Shown here piece after piece: positions 1 through 7,031 of a stretch of 41,084 nucleotides of DNA. This DNA is from Flavobacteriaceae bacterium (GTDB taxonomy: Bacteria; Bacteroidota; Bacteroidia; Flavobacteriales; Flavobacteriaceae): NCBI GenBank assembly GCA_003533785.1, contig DQCR01000020.1, forward strand, positions 1 to 41,084, read 5' to 3'. A model generated the notes under the pieces. The model had not been told where the DNA came from. It saw only the letters and a list, made by a program, of their open reading frames with translations, and did no database searches. Each line of letters starts with the position of its first letter. Position 1 is the first letter of the stretch. The position numbers and the translations under genes are program-made.

Positions 1-164
1 TTGCTCACAACCATCCTTCAGGAAACCTCACACCCAGTGCCAGTGATAAAAATCTGACGCTTCGTATAAAAAAAGCAGCTTCTTTTTTTGACATTACTCT
101 GTTGGATCACCTGATTCTTTCAGACAAAAAATACCTTAGCTTTGTGGACAAACAACTGCTTTGA
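1..164 (+). CDS. radC: RadC family JAB/MPN-domain protein, C-terminal end (partial)
   Basis: The reading frame is open from the window edge (first full codon at base 3) to TGA at 162-164 and encodes the last 53 residues of a RadC/JAB-domain protein. The visible part starts with AHNHPSGN and has an Asp about ten residues later; this is the HxHxxG...D metal-binding JAMM motif of RadC. It ends with the usual LLDHLILSD...SFVD segment. RadC proteins were named for DNA repair, but their biochemical role is unsettled. The next gene starts with TTG at 161, so the two genes overlap by 4 bp and are probably cotranscribed. The N-terminal helix-hairpin-helix part lies outside the window. Confidence 0.9.
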   Translation, partial: AHNHPSGNLTPSASDKNLTLRIKKAASFFDITLLDHLILSDKKYLSFVDKQLL

Positions 165-1471
165 GTCTTCTAGTATACACACCAAAAGTCACCACTCGTT
201 TCCAATATGTGTTTCGACAGCTGTTTGTGAGAATTCTGGAAATCCCTATACAGTTCACTGCTTCATTGGATGAGTTTGTTGCCTTCCCTGGGGCCAAATT
301 TAGCTATGCCTCGGAGCCATTAGGACAGGAATTTCATGTGTATGCCAATGGATTTCTATCTGAACAGGGAATTTCCTATCAGGATTTAAAAAAAGGGAGA
401 TGGCTAGAATACCCTGTTCTATTTTCACACGAGCGATCTTCGCGTATCCCCTTTGATCTCTTTGCGGCAAGTTTTTATTGCCTTTCTAGATACGAAGAGT
501 ATTTACCCTATTTGAAAGATGAAAAAGGACGGTATCCTGCAGTAGAATCTTGGGTGATCACAGAAGGATCGCTAGAGGAACCGTTAGTGGATTTATGGGC
601 TATTGCTTTTTTGGAAGAATTGCAAAAAGACTTCCCGGATTTGAAACCGTCTAATAAAAACAAAGATTCACAAGTACAGCCCTTATTAATTTTATCTAGT
701 CCTTTAAAATATTTTTATAAACCGAGCCTGACCAAAGCACGTCAGTTTCTTCAATCTCTATGGAAATTAAATTGGTGGGATGTGTTGGAGCAATTGTTAG
801 TTGAGTCACGACTCCTTTCCGATCCCTATGCGAATTACGATGCTGTTACAACCCATTTGAACAAAGCAGGCCTTCGCCCTGAATTTTATTTTTTATTCAC
901 ACAAAAACCCTATGAAGGCGAAGCAACAGCAATATATAATACAAAATTACAAGCTCTGATTAAAGGAGTTTCCGATGATTTTGTAACTACCTCGTTACTT
1001 TCTTATCACTCGCAATTCAATGAAGCGGAACTAAGGGACGAATTATTCAGGATGAACCAATTGATCCATCGACCTATCCAACGAACCCGGTTCCATGGAG
1101 GAATAAGAAACATTGCTGCTACTTATTCCATGTTGTTGCAAATGGAAGTACTGCATGATTTGAGTATGGGATATGAAGAAGAGATCGGATACCGCGCCTC
1201 TACTGCAGTTCCTTTCTATTATTACAATCTCGAAAATGAATATCAAACCCCTCTATTGCTTCATCCTGTCGTCGCCTCGGAAGCCGGTTTGAGAAAGCAT
1301 TCCAGTCATGTGGCATTTGAAAAACTAAACCGATTAGTCAATCAACTCCCAACACCTACTGGAACACAGAAAGTTGCTTTTTCCAATACGATTTGGCAAG
1401 AGGAAGATAACAATCAGCTTTGGAGAGAACAATTTTTCAACTATCTTGAAAAGCATGCTGGCTATCAATAG
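161..1471 (+). CDS. Polysaccharide-deacetylase-like protein (DUF7033 type), active site degenerate
   Basis: This 436-aa protein has the layout of a flavobacterial family annotated as polysaccharide deacetylase or DUF7033: an N-terminal region (about 1-170, with FDLFAASFYCLSRYEEYLP) and a C-terminal NodB-like barrel. The barrel signature MGYEEEIGYRAST near residues 328-340 is clear. The metal-binding residues of active deacetylases are not: the strand that normally carries TxDxD reads LLILSSPLKYFY, and no HPSY-like His motif appears where expected. It has no signal peptide. The start is TTG at 161, inside the radC stop codon; no ATG in this frame lies close upstream of the conserved LLVYTPK N-terminus. 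The 3' end overlaps the next gene by 17 bp. The family assignment comes from memory of homologues. Function is unknown; loss of activity is an inference. Confidence 0.75.
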   Translation: MSLLVYTPKVTTRFQYVFRQLFVRILEIPIQFTASLDEFVAFPGAKFSYASEPLGQEFHVYANGFLSEQGISYQDLKKGRWLEYPVLFSHERSSRIPFDLFAASFYCLSRYEEYLPYLKDEKGRYPAVESWVITEGSLEEPLVDLWAIAFLEELQKDFPDLKPSNKNKDSQVQPLLILSSPLKYFYKPSLTKARQFLQSLWKLNWWDVLEQLLVESRLLSDPYANYDAVTTHLNKAGLRPEFYFLFTQKPYEGEATAIYNTKLQALIKGVSDDFVTTSLLSYHSQFNEAELRDELFRMNQLIHRPIQRTRFHGGIRNIAATYSMLLQMEVLHDLSMGYEEEIGYRASTAVPFYYYNLENEYQTPLLLHPVVASEAGLRKHSSHVAFEKLNRLVNQLPTPTGTQKVAFSNTIWQEEDNNQLWREQFFNYLEKHAGYQ

Positions 1472-2150
1472 CTTAACTACACTATTTTTTGATCTGGATC
1501 ATACTCTCTGGGATTTTGAAACCAATTCCGCCATGACATTCCAAAAGATTTTTAATGAAGAAAAAATAAATTTCTCGCTGGAACGATTTATTGAAACTTA
1601 CAGCCCGATCAATCACGACTGTTGGAAACGTTATCGCAATAACAAAATTACCCACCAAGAATTACGAGTTCAAAGATTGGAGAGAACATTTCAAGCATTG
1701 GAGTATTCTTGTTCTCCGGAACTATTAGACCGAATCAACCAACGCTATGTTGATTACTTAAGCGACTTCACACAACTCTTTGAGGGAACTCAGCAGCTTT
1801 TATTCAAACTAGGAAAGCGATATGAGATGCACATTATCACAAATGGATTTGACACTGTTCAATATCACAAGATGAATAATTCTGGATTACAGCCTTTTTT
1901 TGGGAAAGTATTCACCGCGGAGGGAGTAGGCTTCAAAAAACCCAGTCCTCAAATTTTTGAATTTGCCCTTAATGATACTGGTAAAAAAGCCTCTGAATCT
2001 CTAATGATAGGAGATAGTCTGGAGGCAGATGTAGAAGGTGCACTAAATGTTTCCATGCAAGCCATTCACTTCAACTCCCACGGAGAACCTGTGCACAACC
2101 TTTGCCCCATTGTGTATTCAATGAAAGAATTAGAGCGATTATTACTTTAA
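1455..2150 (+). CDS. yjjG: HAD-family hydrolase, YjjG-type (nucleotidase/phosphatase)
   Basis: A 231-aa haloacid-dehalogenase-superfamily phosphatase. Motif I is FFDLDHTLWD with nucleophile D13 and acid/base D15. Motif II Thr is in IITNGF (T129), the motif III Lys is K161 or K162, and motif IV is GDSLEAD (186-192). The helical cap between motifs I and II is of subfamily I, as in YjjG, a house-cleaning pyrimidine nucleotidase in E. coli. I chose ATG 1455 because motif I then lies 13 residues from the N-terminus, which is normal. A longer frame from 1374 would add 27 unrelated residues buried in the preceding gene. The 17-bp overlap suggests translational coupling. The substrate cannot be read from sequence. 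Confidence 0.85.
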   Translation: MLAINSLTTLFFDLDHTLWDFETNSAMTFQKIFNEEKINFSLERFIETYSPINHDCWKRYRNNKITHQELRVQRLERTFQALEYSCSPELLDRINQRYVDYLSDFTQLFEGTQQLLFKLGKRYEMHIITNGFDTVQYHKMNNSGLQPFFGKVFTAEGVGFKKPSPQIFEFALNDTGKKASESLMIGDSLEADVEGALNVSMQAIHFNSHGEPVHNLCPIVYSMKELERLLL

Positions 2151-2200
2151 AAATTCCGTGCTGCTAGGATTCACAGTATTAAATCCCCAATAAATATTTC

Positions 2201-2208
2201 TATTTTTG
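2201..2208 (+). promoter_or_regulatory. Candidate -7 box upstream of the mazG-like gene
   Basis: TATTTTTG matches the Bacteroidota -7 consensus TAnnTTTG and lies 17 bp before the ATG at 2225. I see no good -33 TTTG at the expected distance, so the call rests on the -7 box and on its position in the 74-bp gap after the HAD gene. Confidence 0.45.
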
Positions 2209-2224
2209 CCATAAACTCACCCGT

Positions 2225-2554
2225 ATGAACCTATCCCAAGCGCAAAAAGCAGTAGACGATTGGATCCAAGAACACGGGGTCCGCTATTTCGACGAATTAA
2301 CCAATATGGCTCAGCTGACCGAAGAAGTTGGCGAAGTGGCGCGTATCATCGCCCGACGTTATGGCGAACAAAGTGAAAAACCTACCGACCAAGAAAAAGA
2401 CTTGGGCGAGGAATTAGCGGATGTGATATTCGTCGTTCTATGTTTAGCAAACCAAACGGGGATTGACTTGCAAGCGGCTTTTGATAAAAAACTGGAAATC
2501 AAGGCAAAACGTGATCGCCAGCGACATCACAACAATCCAAAGCTCAACGCTTAA
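2225..2554 (+). CDS. MazG-like nucleotide pyrophosphohydrolase
   Basis: A 109-aa single-domain member of the all-alpha NTP pyrophosphohydrolase (MazG-like) superfamily. The two acidic helices that bind Mg2+ are present: TEEVGEVARI (about 32-41) and LGEELADVIF (about 60-69). Proteins of this size usually act as dimers or tetramers and hydrolyse (d)NTPs, often aberrant ones, to NMP and pyrophosphate. The C-terminus is basic. The aroA start follows 6 bp after the stop, so the two probably form one transcript. Family membership is clear; the exact nucleotide is not. Confidence 0.9.
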   Translation: MNLSQAQKAVDDWIQEHGVRYFDELTNMAQLTEEVGEVARIIARRYGEQSEKPTDQEKDLGEELADVIFVVLCLANQTGIDLQAAFDKKLEIKAKRDRQRHHNNPKLNA

Positions 2555-2560
2555 GCATTC

Positions 2561-3790
2561 ATGAATCTATCCCTTCTGCATCCCACAGCAGTACTCCAAG
2601 GCCATGTAAATATTACAGGATCCAAGAGTGAATCCAATCGCTTGTTGATTCTTCAAAACTTATTTCCCGAAATAGAAGTGACTAATTTGTCTAATGCAGA
2701 CGATGTAAAAGCCATGGTCGCAGCCCTTAGTCATCAAGAACAAATCAAAGATATTCATCATGCGGGGACTACAATGCGCTTTCTCACAGCCTACTATGCG
2801 ACCAAGGAGGGTGAGAAAGTAACCCTGACGGGTTCATCAAGAATGCAGCAGCGTCCTATTGGGATTCTTGTTGATGCATTAAGACAACTAGGAGCATCGA
2901 TTAGCTATACAAAAAAAGAAGGCTATCCGCCATTGCATATTGAAGGAAAAAAAATCACGACTTCAAAGGTTCGTTTACCCGCTTCGGTAAGTAGCCAGTA
3001 TATTTCAGCTTTGCTATTGATTGCCCCAAGATTGGAAAAGGGGCTGGAAATTCTATTGGAGGGGAGAATCACCTCCTTGCCTTATATAAAAATGACTCTT
3101 GCTCTGTTGGAAAAATTAGGGGTTTCTGTTGAATTAAATGATCAATCCATTAAGGTGGAGCCTTTAAAGCAGGCTATTAATCGACAAACTCTTGTGGTTG
3201 AGTCTGATTGGAGTTCTGCTTCCTACTATTACAGTATGGTAGCTCTCGCCAAGGAAGCCAAAGTACACTTAAGCAGCTATCGAAAAGAAAGCTTGCAGGG
3301 AGATGCTGTTCTTGTCGAACTATATCGTGAATTGGGAGTGGACACCACCCACACTAAGGATGGAATTCAGCTAGAAAAAATCAAAGGATTCACCCCACCA
3401 GATAAAGTTGCATTCGATTTGGTGAATTGCCCCGATTTGGCACAGACTGTAGCAGTTACTTGTGCAGGTCTAGGAGTAGGGTGTGATCTAACGGGATTGC
3501 ATACTTTAAAAATTAAAGAAACGGACCGATTGCTGGCATTGAAGAACGAACTCACCAAACTGGGAGCCCAATTAGATGTTACAGAGGATAGTTTGTATTT
3601 AGAAAAAAACGGTTCGCTACTAGCCAACCAATCTATCGCCACTTACCAAGATCATCGTATGGCCCTGGCCTTTGCTCCCATAGCATTAAGAGTCCCGATA
3701 GCTATTGAAGAGGCCGATGTTGTGAGCAAATCATACCCTGATTTTTGGACGGATTTGGAAGCCTTAGACTTTCATTGTAGTAAAATGTAA
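2561..3790 (+). CDS. aroA: 3-phosphoshikimate 1-carboxyvinyltransferase (EPSP synthase)
   Basis: A 409-aa EPSP synthase of the shikimate pathway, which joins phosphoenolpyruvate to shikimate 3-phosphate. The N-terminal substrate-binding motif reads GSKSESNR (20-27), with the conserved Lys at 22 and Arg at 27. AGTTMRFL (68-75) is the second PEP/S3P motif, RMQQRPIG the third, and the C-terminal signatures KIKETDR, DHRMALAFA and KSYPDFW are all present. It is somewhat shorter than the E. coli enzyme (about 427 aa). Nothing is broken. It sits between the MazG-like gene (6-bp gap) and queA, which has its own promoter. Confidence 0.95.
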   Translation: MNLSLLHPTAVLQGHVNITGSKSESNRLLILQNLFPEIEVTNLSNADDVKAMVAALSHQEQIKDIHHAGTTMRFLTAYYATKEGEKVTLTGSSRMQQRPIGILVDALRQLGASISYTKKEGYPPLHIEGKKITTSKVRLPASVSSQYISALLLIAPRLEKGLEILLEGRITSLPYIKMTLALLEKLGVSVELNDQSIKVEPLKQAINRQTLVVESDWSSASYYYSMVALAKEAKVHLSSYRKESLQGDAVLVELYRELGVDTTHTKDGIQLEKIKGFTPPDKVAFDLVNCPDLAQTVAVTCAGLGVGCDLTGLHTLKIKETDRLLALKNELTKLGAQLDVTEDSLYLEKNGSLLANQSIATYQDHRMALAFAPIALRVPIAIEEADVVSKSYPDFWTDLEALDFHCSKM

Positions 3791-3806
3791 TTTTTGTTGC
3801 TAAATA

Positions 3807-3839
3807 TTTGACTTCCCCTATACGGAGACCCTATATTTG
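3807..3839 (+). promoter_or_regulatory. Bacteroidota-type promoter for queA
   Basis: A textbook -33/-7 pair: TTTG at 3807-3810, a 21-bp spacer, then TATATTTG at 3832-3839, matching TTTG-N19-21-TAnnTTTG. The expected transcript start is near 3846, which gives a leader of only about 13 nt before the ATG at 3859. This is one of the clearest promoters in the window. Confidence 0.75.
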
Positions 3840-3858
3840 CACCCACTAATTATTCACT

Positions 3859-4908
3859 ATGAAACTTTCAGATTTTAATTTTGACCTTCCAAATGGCTTA
3901 CTCGCACAACACCCTGCAGCAGACAGAGACGAATCTCGACTGATGGTATTGAATCGTAAAGAGGGGTCAATAGCTCACCATACCTTCAAGGATATCATCA
4001 ATTTTTTTGATGAAGGCGATGTGATGGTATTGAATAACACGAAAGTTTTTCCAGCACGATTATTTGGAAACAAAGAGAAAACTGGTGCTCGAATCGAAGT
4101 ATTCTTATTGAGAGAATTAAATGAAGAACAGCGTCTGTGGGACGTATTAGTCGATCCTGCACGAAAAATCAGAATCGGAAACAAGCTCTATTTTGGCCCC
4201 GACGAAAGTTTGGTTGCCGAGGTGATAGATAATACCACTTCGCGAGGGCGTACCCTGAGATTTCTTTTTGATGGATCCTACTCTGAGTTTCGCACCAAGT
4301 TGAAAGAATTGGGCCAAACCCCCCTTCCCAAATACATCAAAAGAGATGTAGAAGAATTGGATATTGAACGCTATCAAACTATATATGCCAAGCATGAAGG
4401 CGCTGTTGCGGCCCCTACAGCAGGTCTTCATTTTTCAAAACACCTACTAAAAAGACTTGAGATAAAAGGAGTAGACCTGGCAGAGCTAACCCTCCATGTA
4501 GGTTTAGGGACCTTTAGTCCAGTTGAGGTGGAAGATCTTTCTAAACACAAAATGGACTCCGAAGAATTAATCATAGATCCAAAAGCGGTTGATATTGTAA
4601 ATACAGCCCTCAAGCAAAAAAGGAAAATATGTGCAGTAGGAACCACTGTGATGCGCGGTTTGGAAAGTTCAGTGTCTTCAAAAAGCACACTGAACTCCTA
4701 TCGCGGGTGGACCCATAAATTTATTTTTCCTCCCTACGATTTTTCCATTGCAAATTGTATGATAACTAACTTTCATACACCCAAATCAACACTTTTGATG
4801 ATGGTCTCAGCCTTTGCTGATCCTGATTTTATCAAAGAAGCCTATGAAGAAGCCATCAAGGAAGAGTATAACTTTTATTCGTATGGTGACGCTATGCTGA
4901 TTCTGTAA
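3859..4908 (+). CDS. queA: S-adenosylmethionine:tRNA ribosyltransferase-isomerase
   Basis: A 349-aa QueA that transfers and isomerises the ribosyl group of SAM onto 7-aminomethyl-7-deazaguanine in tRNA, forming epoxyqueuosine at the wobble position. The start [20 protein letters not shown] is characteristic. Conserved blocks include [10 protein letters not shown], the [12 protein letters not shown] signature, [10 protein letters not shown] and [16 protein letters not shown]. Length is normal for the family. It is followed 17 bp later by rlmN, another RNA-modifying enzyme; a terminator-like hairpin lies inside the 5' end of rlmN and may end most queA transcripts. Confidence 0.96.
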   Translation: MKLSDFNFDLPNGLLAQHPAADRDESRLMVLNRKEGSIAHHTFKDIINFFDEGDVMVLNNTKVFPARLFGNKEKTGARIEVFLLRELNEEQRLWDVLVDPARKIRIGNKLYFGPDESLVAEVIDNTTSRGRTLRFLFDGSYSEFRTKLKELGQTPLPKYIKRDVEELDIERYQTIYAKHEGAVAAPTAGLHFSKHLLKRLEIKGVDLAELTLHVGLGTFSPVEVEDLSKHKMDSEELIIDPKAVDIVNTALKQKRKICAVGTTVMRGLESSVSSKSTLNSYRGWTHKFIFPPYDFSIANCMITNFHTPKSTLLMMVSAFADPDFIKEAYEEAIKEEYNFYSYGDAMLIL

Positions 4909-4925
4909 ATTCCAATTGTATTTCA

Positions 4926-5963
4926 GTGAAACAAGACATACGGGCCCTTAGTTTAGAAGAACTTAGGGCTTTTTTTATAGCAAAAGGGGATCAGGCATTC
5001 AGAGGCAATCAAGTTTATCAATGGCTTTGGCAGAAGGGTATCCATGATTTTGAACGAATGACCAATCTGTCCATTGATGTCCGTCAACTATTAGAGGATA
5101 ATTTTTCTATTAATCATATTGCCATCGACACCCAACAAAAAAGCACTGATGGAACCATTAAAAATGCCGTAAGGCTTCACGATGAATTGGTGGTGGAGTC
5201 GGTTTTAATTCCTACAACAACCCGAACTACAGCTTGTGTTTCTTCTCAAGTAGGATGTAGCCTAGATTGTACTTTCTGCGCTACATCACGTCTGAAGCGC
5301 ATGCGGAATTTAAATCCCGATGAAATTTATGATCAAGTTATGGCCATGGACCAACAAAGCCGCCTGTATTTCAATAAACCCCTATCCAATATTGTGTTTA
5401 TGGGCATGGGAGAACCATTGATGAATTATAATAATGTTGTTGCAGCAATTGAAAAAATAACGGCTCCTAGCGGGATGGGTGTGTCTGCCAAAAGGATTAC
5501 TCTCTCTACCTCCGGTGTACCCAAAATGATTAAAAAACTGGCTGAAGAATACCCCAAGTTCAAACTGGCTGTTTCGCTTCACAGTGCACGACAGGAAGTA
5601 CGACAAAACATAATGCCCTTTGCCGATAAGTTCCCTCTAGAGGACCTTCTCGATTCTTTACAATTTTGGTATGAAACAACAAATAGTCGGATTACTTTTG
5701 AATATGTAGTGTGGGAAGGAATTAATGACACTCAAGAAGATATTCAAGCCCTTGTAGATTATTGTCAGAAAGTTCCCTCTAAAGTGAATTTAATTCAATA
5801 CAACAGCATTGGAGAGGATCGGTTCCAACAGGCTCCAAAAGCAGTCGTAGAATTGTATCAAAAGGTTTTAGAAGCGAATGGAATTGTGGCCACAATAAGA
5901 AGATCTAGGGGATCGGATATTGATGCAGCTTGCGGACAATTGGCCAATAAAAGCCAAGCCTAA
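4926..5963 (+). CDS. rlmN: Dual-specificity RNA methyltransferase RlmN (23S rRNA A2503 / tRNA A37)
   Basis: A 345-aa radical-SAM methyltransferase that makes 2-methyladenosine in 23S rRNA and some tRNAs. The [4Fe-4S] motif is C111-x3-C115-x2-C118 (CSLDCTFC). C336, in GSDIDAACGQL, matches the cysteine that carries the methyl group in this family. VFMGMGEPLMN and TLSTSGVP are also conserved. The start codon is GTG at 4926; it gives the usual MKxDIRxLSLEELR N-terminus. Codons 7-17 also form a hairpin with a T-run (see the terminator entry), while the protein sequence there looks ordinary. Confidence 0.96.
   Translation: MKQDIRALSLEELRAFFIAKGDQAFRGNQVYQWLWQKGIHDFERMTNLSIDVRQLLEDNFSINHIAIDTQQKSTDGTIKNAVRLHDELVVESVLIPTTTRTTACVSSQVGCSLDCTFCATSRLKRMRNLNPDEIYDQVMAMDQQSRLYFNKPLSNIVFMGMGEPLMNYNNVVAAIEKITAPSGMGVSAKRITLSTSGVPKMIKKLAEEYPKFKLAVSLHSARQEVRQNIMPFADKFPLEDLLDSLQFWYETTNSRITFEYVVWEGINDTQEDIQALVDYCQKVPSKVNLIQYNSIGEDRFQQAPKAVVELYQKVLEANGIVATIRRSRGSDIDAACGQLANKSQA
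4944..4976 (+). terminator. Intragenic terminator-like hairpin in the 5' end of rlmN
   Basis: GCCCTTAGTT (4944-4953), a 6-nt loop, then AACTTAGGGC (4960-4969) form a 10-bp stem with one T-T mismatch, followed by seven T residues (4970-4976). This has the form of an intrinsic terminator, but it lies 19-51 nt inside the rlmN coding region and shortly after queA. It could end queA transcripts or attenuate rlmN. The same bases also encode ordinary conserved RlmN residues, so chance cannot be excluded. Confidence 0.5.
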
Positions 5964-5998
5964 ATTATCTCTTTATGCCAGAGGTAGCTTTTAAGTAG

Positions 5999-6006
5999 TA
6001 TATTTG
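5999..6006 (+). promoter_or_regulatory. Candidate -7 box for the polyprenyl synthase gene
   Basis: TATATTTG matches TAnnTTTG exactly. It ends 9 bp before the chosen ATG at 6016, so a transcript starting about 7 nt downstream would have almost no leader. A -33 element is not convincing: the nearest candidate, TTTA at 5972-5975, is 23 bp upstream. Confidence 0.5.
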
Positions 6007-6015
6007 GTTTGGTGT

Positions 6016-6993
6016 ATGAAAGTGGTTGAAAAGATTAAAGCCCCCATCTATGATGAAATGGAAAACTTTGAAAAAAAGTTTACCCAATCCATGGCATCCA
6101 AAGTCTCACTTCTGAGTCGAATTACCCATTTTATTGTCAACCGTAAGGGAAAACAGATGCGCCCTATGTTTGTTTTTTTGGTGGCAAAGATGTTTGGAAA
6201 TGGAAAAGTAGCAGAACGAACCTATCGTGGCGCTTCTGTTATTGAATTGATTCACACCGCTACGCTAGTGCATGACGATGTTGTTGACGATAGCAACTAC
6301 CGGCGTGGTTTTTTCTCTCTCAATGCCTTATGGAAAAATAAAATTGCTGTATTGGTTGGAGACTATCTGTTGTCAAAAGGGCTAATCCTATCTATAGAAA
6401 ATGAAGATTTTGATTTGTTAAAAATCATATCTGAAGCAGTTCGTGAGATGAGTGAAGGTGAACTCCTTCAGATTGAAAAGTCCCGCAGTTTGGACATTAC
6501 GGAGAAAGTGTATTATGAAATCATTCGCCAAAAGACAGCAACGCTTCTGGCCGCTTGTTGTGCAATGGGAGCTCAATCCATGAATGCGGATAAAGAGGCA
6601 GTTGCCAAAATGCATAAGTTTGGCGAATTGATAGGGATGGCTTTTCAGATAAAAGATGACTTGTTTGACTATGGAGAATCCAAAATTGGAAAACCCTTAG
6701 GGATTGACATTAAAGAAAAAAAAATGACACTCCCTTTGATTCGAACCCTGAATACAGTTTCCTCTTCCGAGCGCCGTTGGTTGATTAATGCAGTAAAAAA
6801 TAAAAACAAAGACAAAAAAACAGTTAAGCAGGTCATTCAAAAGGTGAAAGATAGTGGAGGGCTAGAATTTGCTTTGAAAAAAATGGAAGCATACCGATCA
6901 CAAGCTCTCGATATTCTTTTTACCTTTCCGAAGAGTGAATACAGAGAAGCGCTGGTTTTGATGCTCAATTATGTTATTGAGCGAAAATATTAG
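6016..6993 (+). CDS. ispB: All-trans polyprenyl diphosphate synthase (menaquinone side-chain type)
   Basis: A 325-aa trans-isoprenyl diphosphate synthase. The first aspartate-rich motif is DDVVD (87-91), preceded by ELIHTATLVH; the second is in FQIKDDLFDYG. GKQMRP near residue 45 is the usual substrate-binding block. These enzymes extend FPP or GGPP with IPP to make the quinone side chain. Flavobacteria use menaquinone-6, so a hexaprenyl product is likely, but chain length is an inference. I chose ATG 6016 because MKVVEKIK is the usual family N-terminus; a TTG at 6004 would add four residues and overlap the -7 box. dnaG follows 38 bp downstream. Confidence 0.9.
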   Translation: MKVVEKIKAPIYDEMENFEKKFTQSMASKVSLLSRITHFIVNRKGKQMRPMFVFLVAKMFGNGKVAERTYRGASVIELIHTATLVHDDVVDDSNYRRGFFSLNALWKNKIAVLVGDYLLSKGLILSIENEDFDLLKIISEAVREMSEGELLQIEKSRSLDITEKVYYEIIRQKTATLLAACCAMGAQSMNADKEAVAKMHKFGELIGMAFQIKDDLFDYGESKIGKPLGIDIKEKKMTLPLIRTLNTVSSSERRWLINAVKNKNKDKKTVKQVIQKVKDSGGLEFALKKMEAYRSQALDILFTFPKSEYREALVLMLNYVIERKY

Positions 6994-7031
6994 AGATACT
7001 TTTCTATTTTTATTGTCCAACAACATATTTA

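Noticed and set aside
1374..1454. Longer N-terminus for the HAD hydrolase
   Set aside because: The extra 27 residues lie inside the preceding gene and come before a motif I that already sits at the normal distance from ATG 1455.
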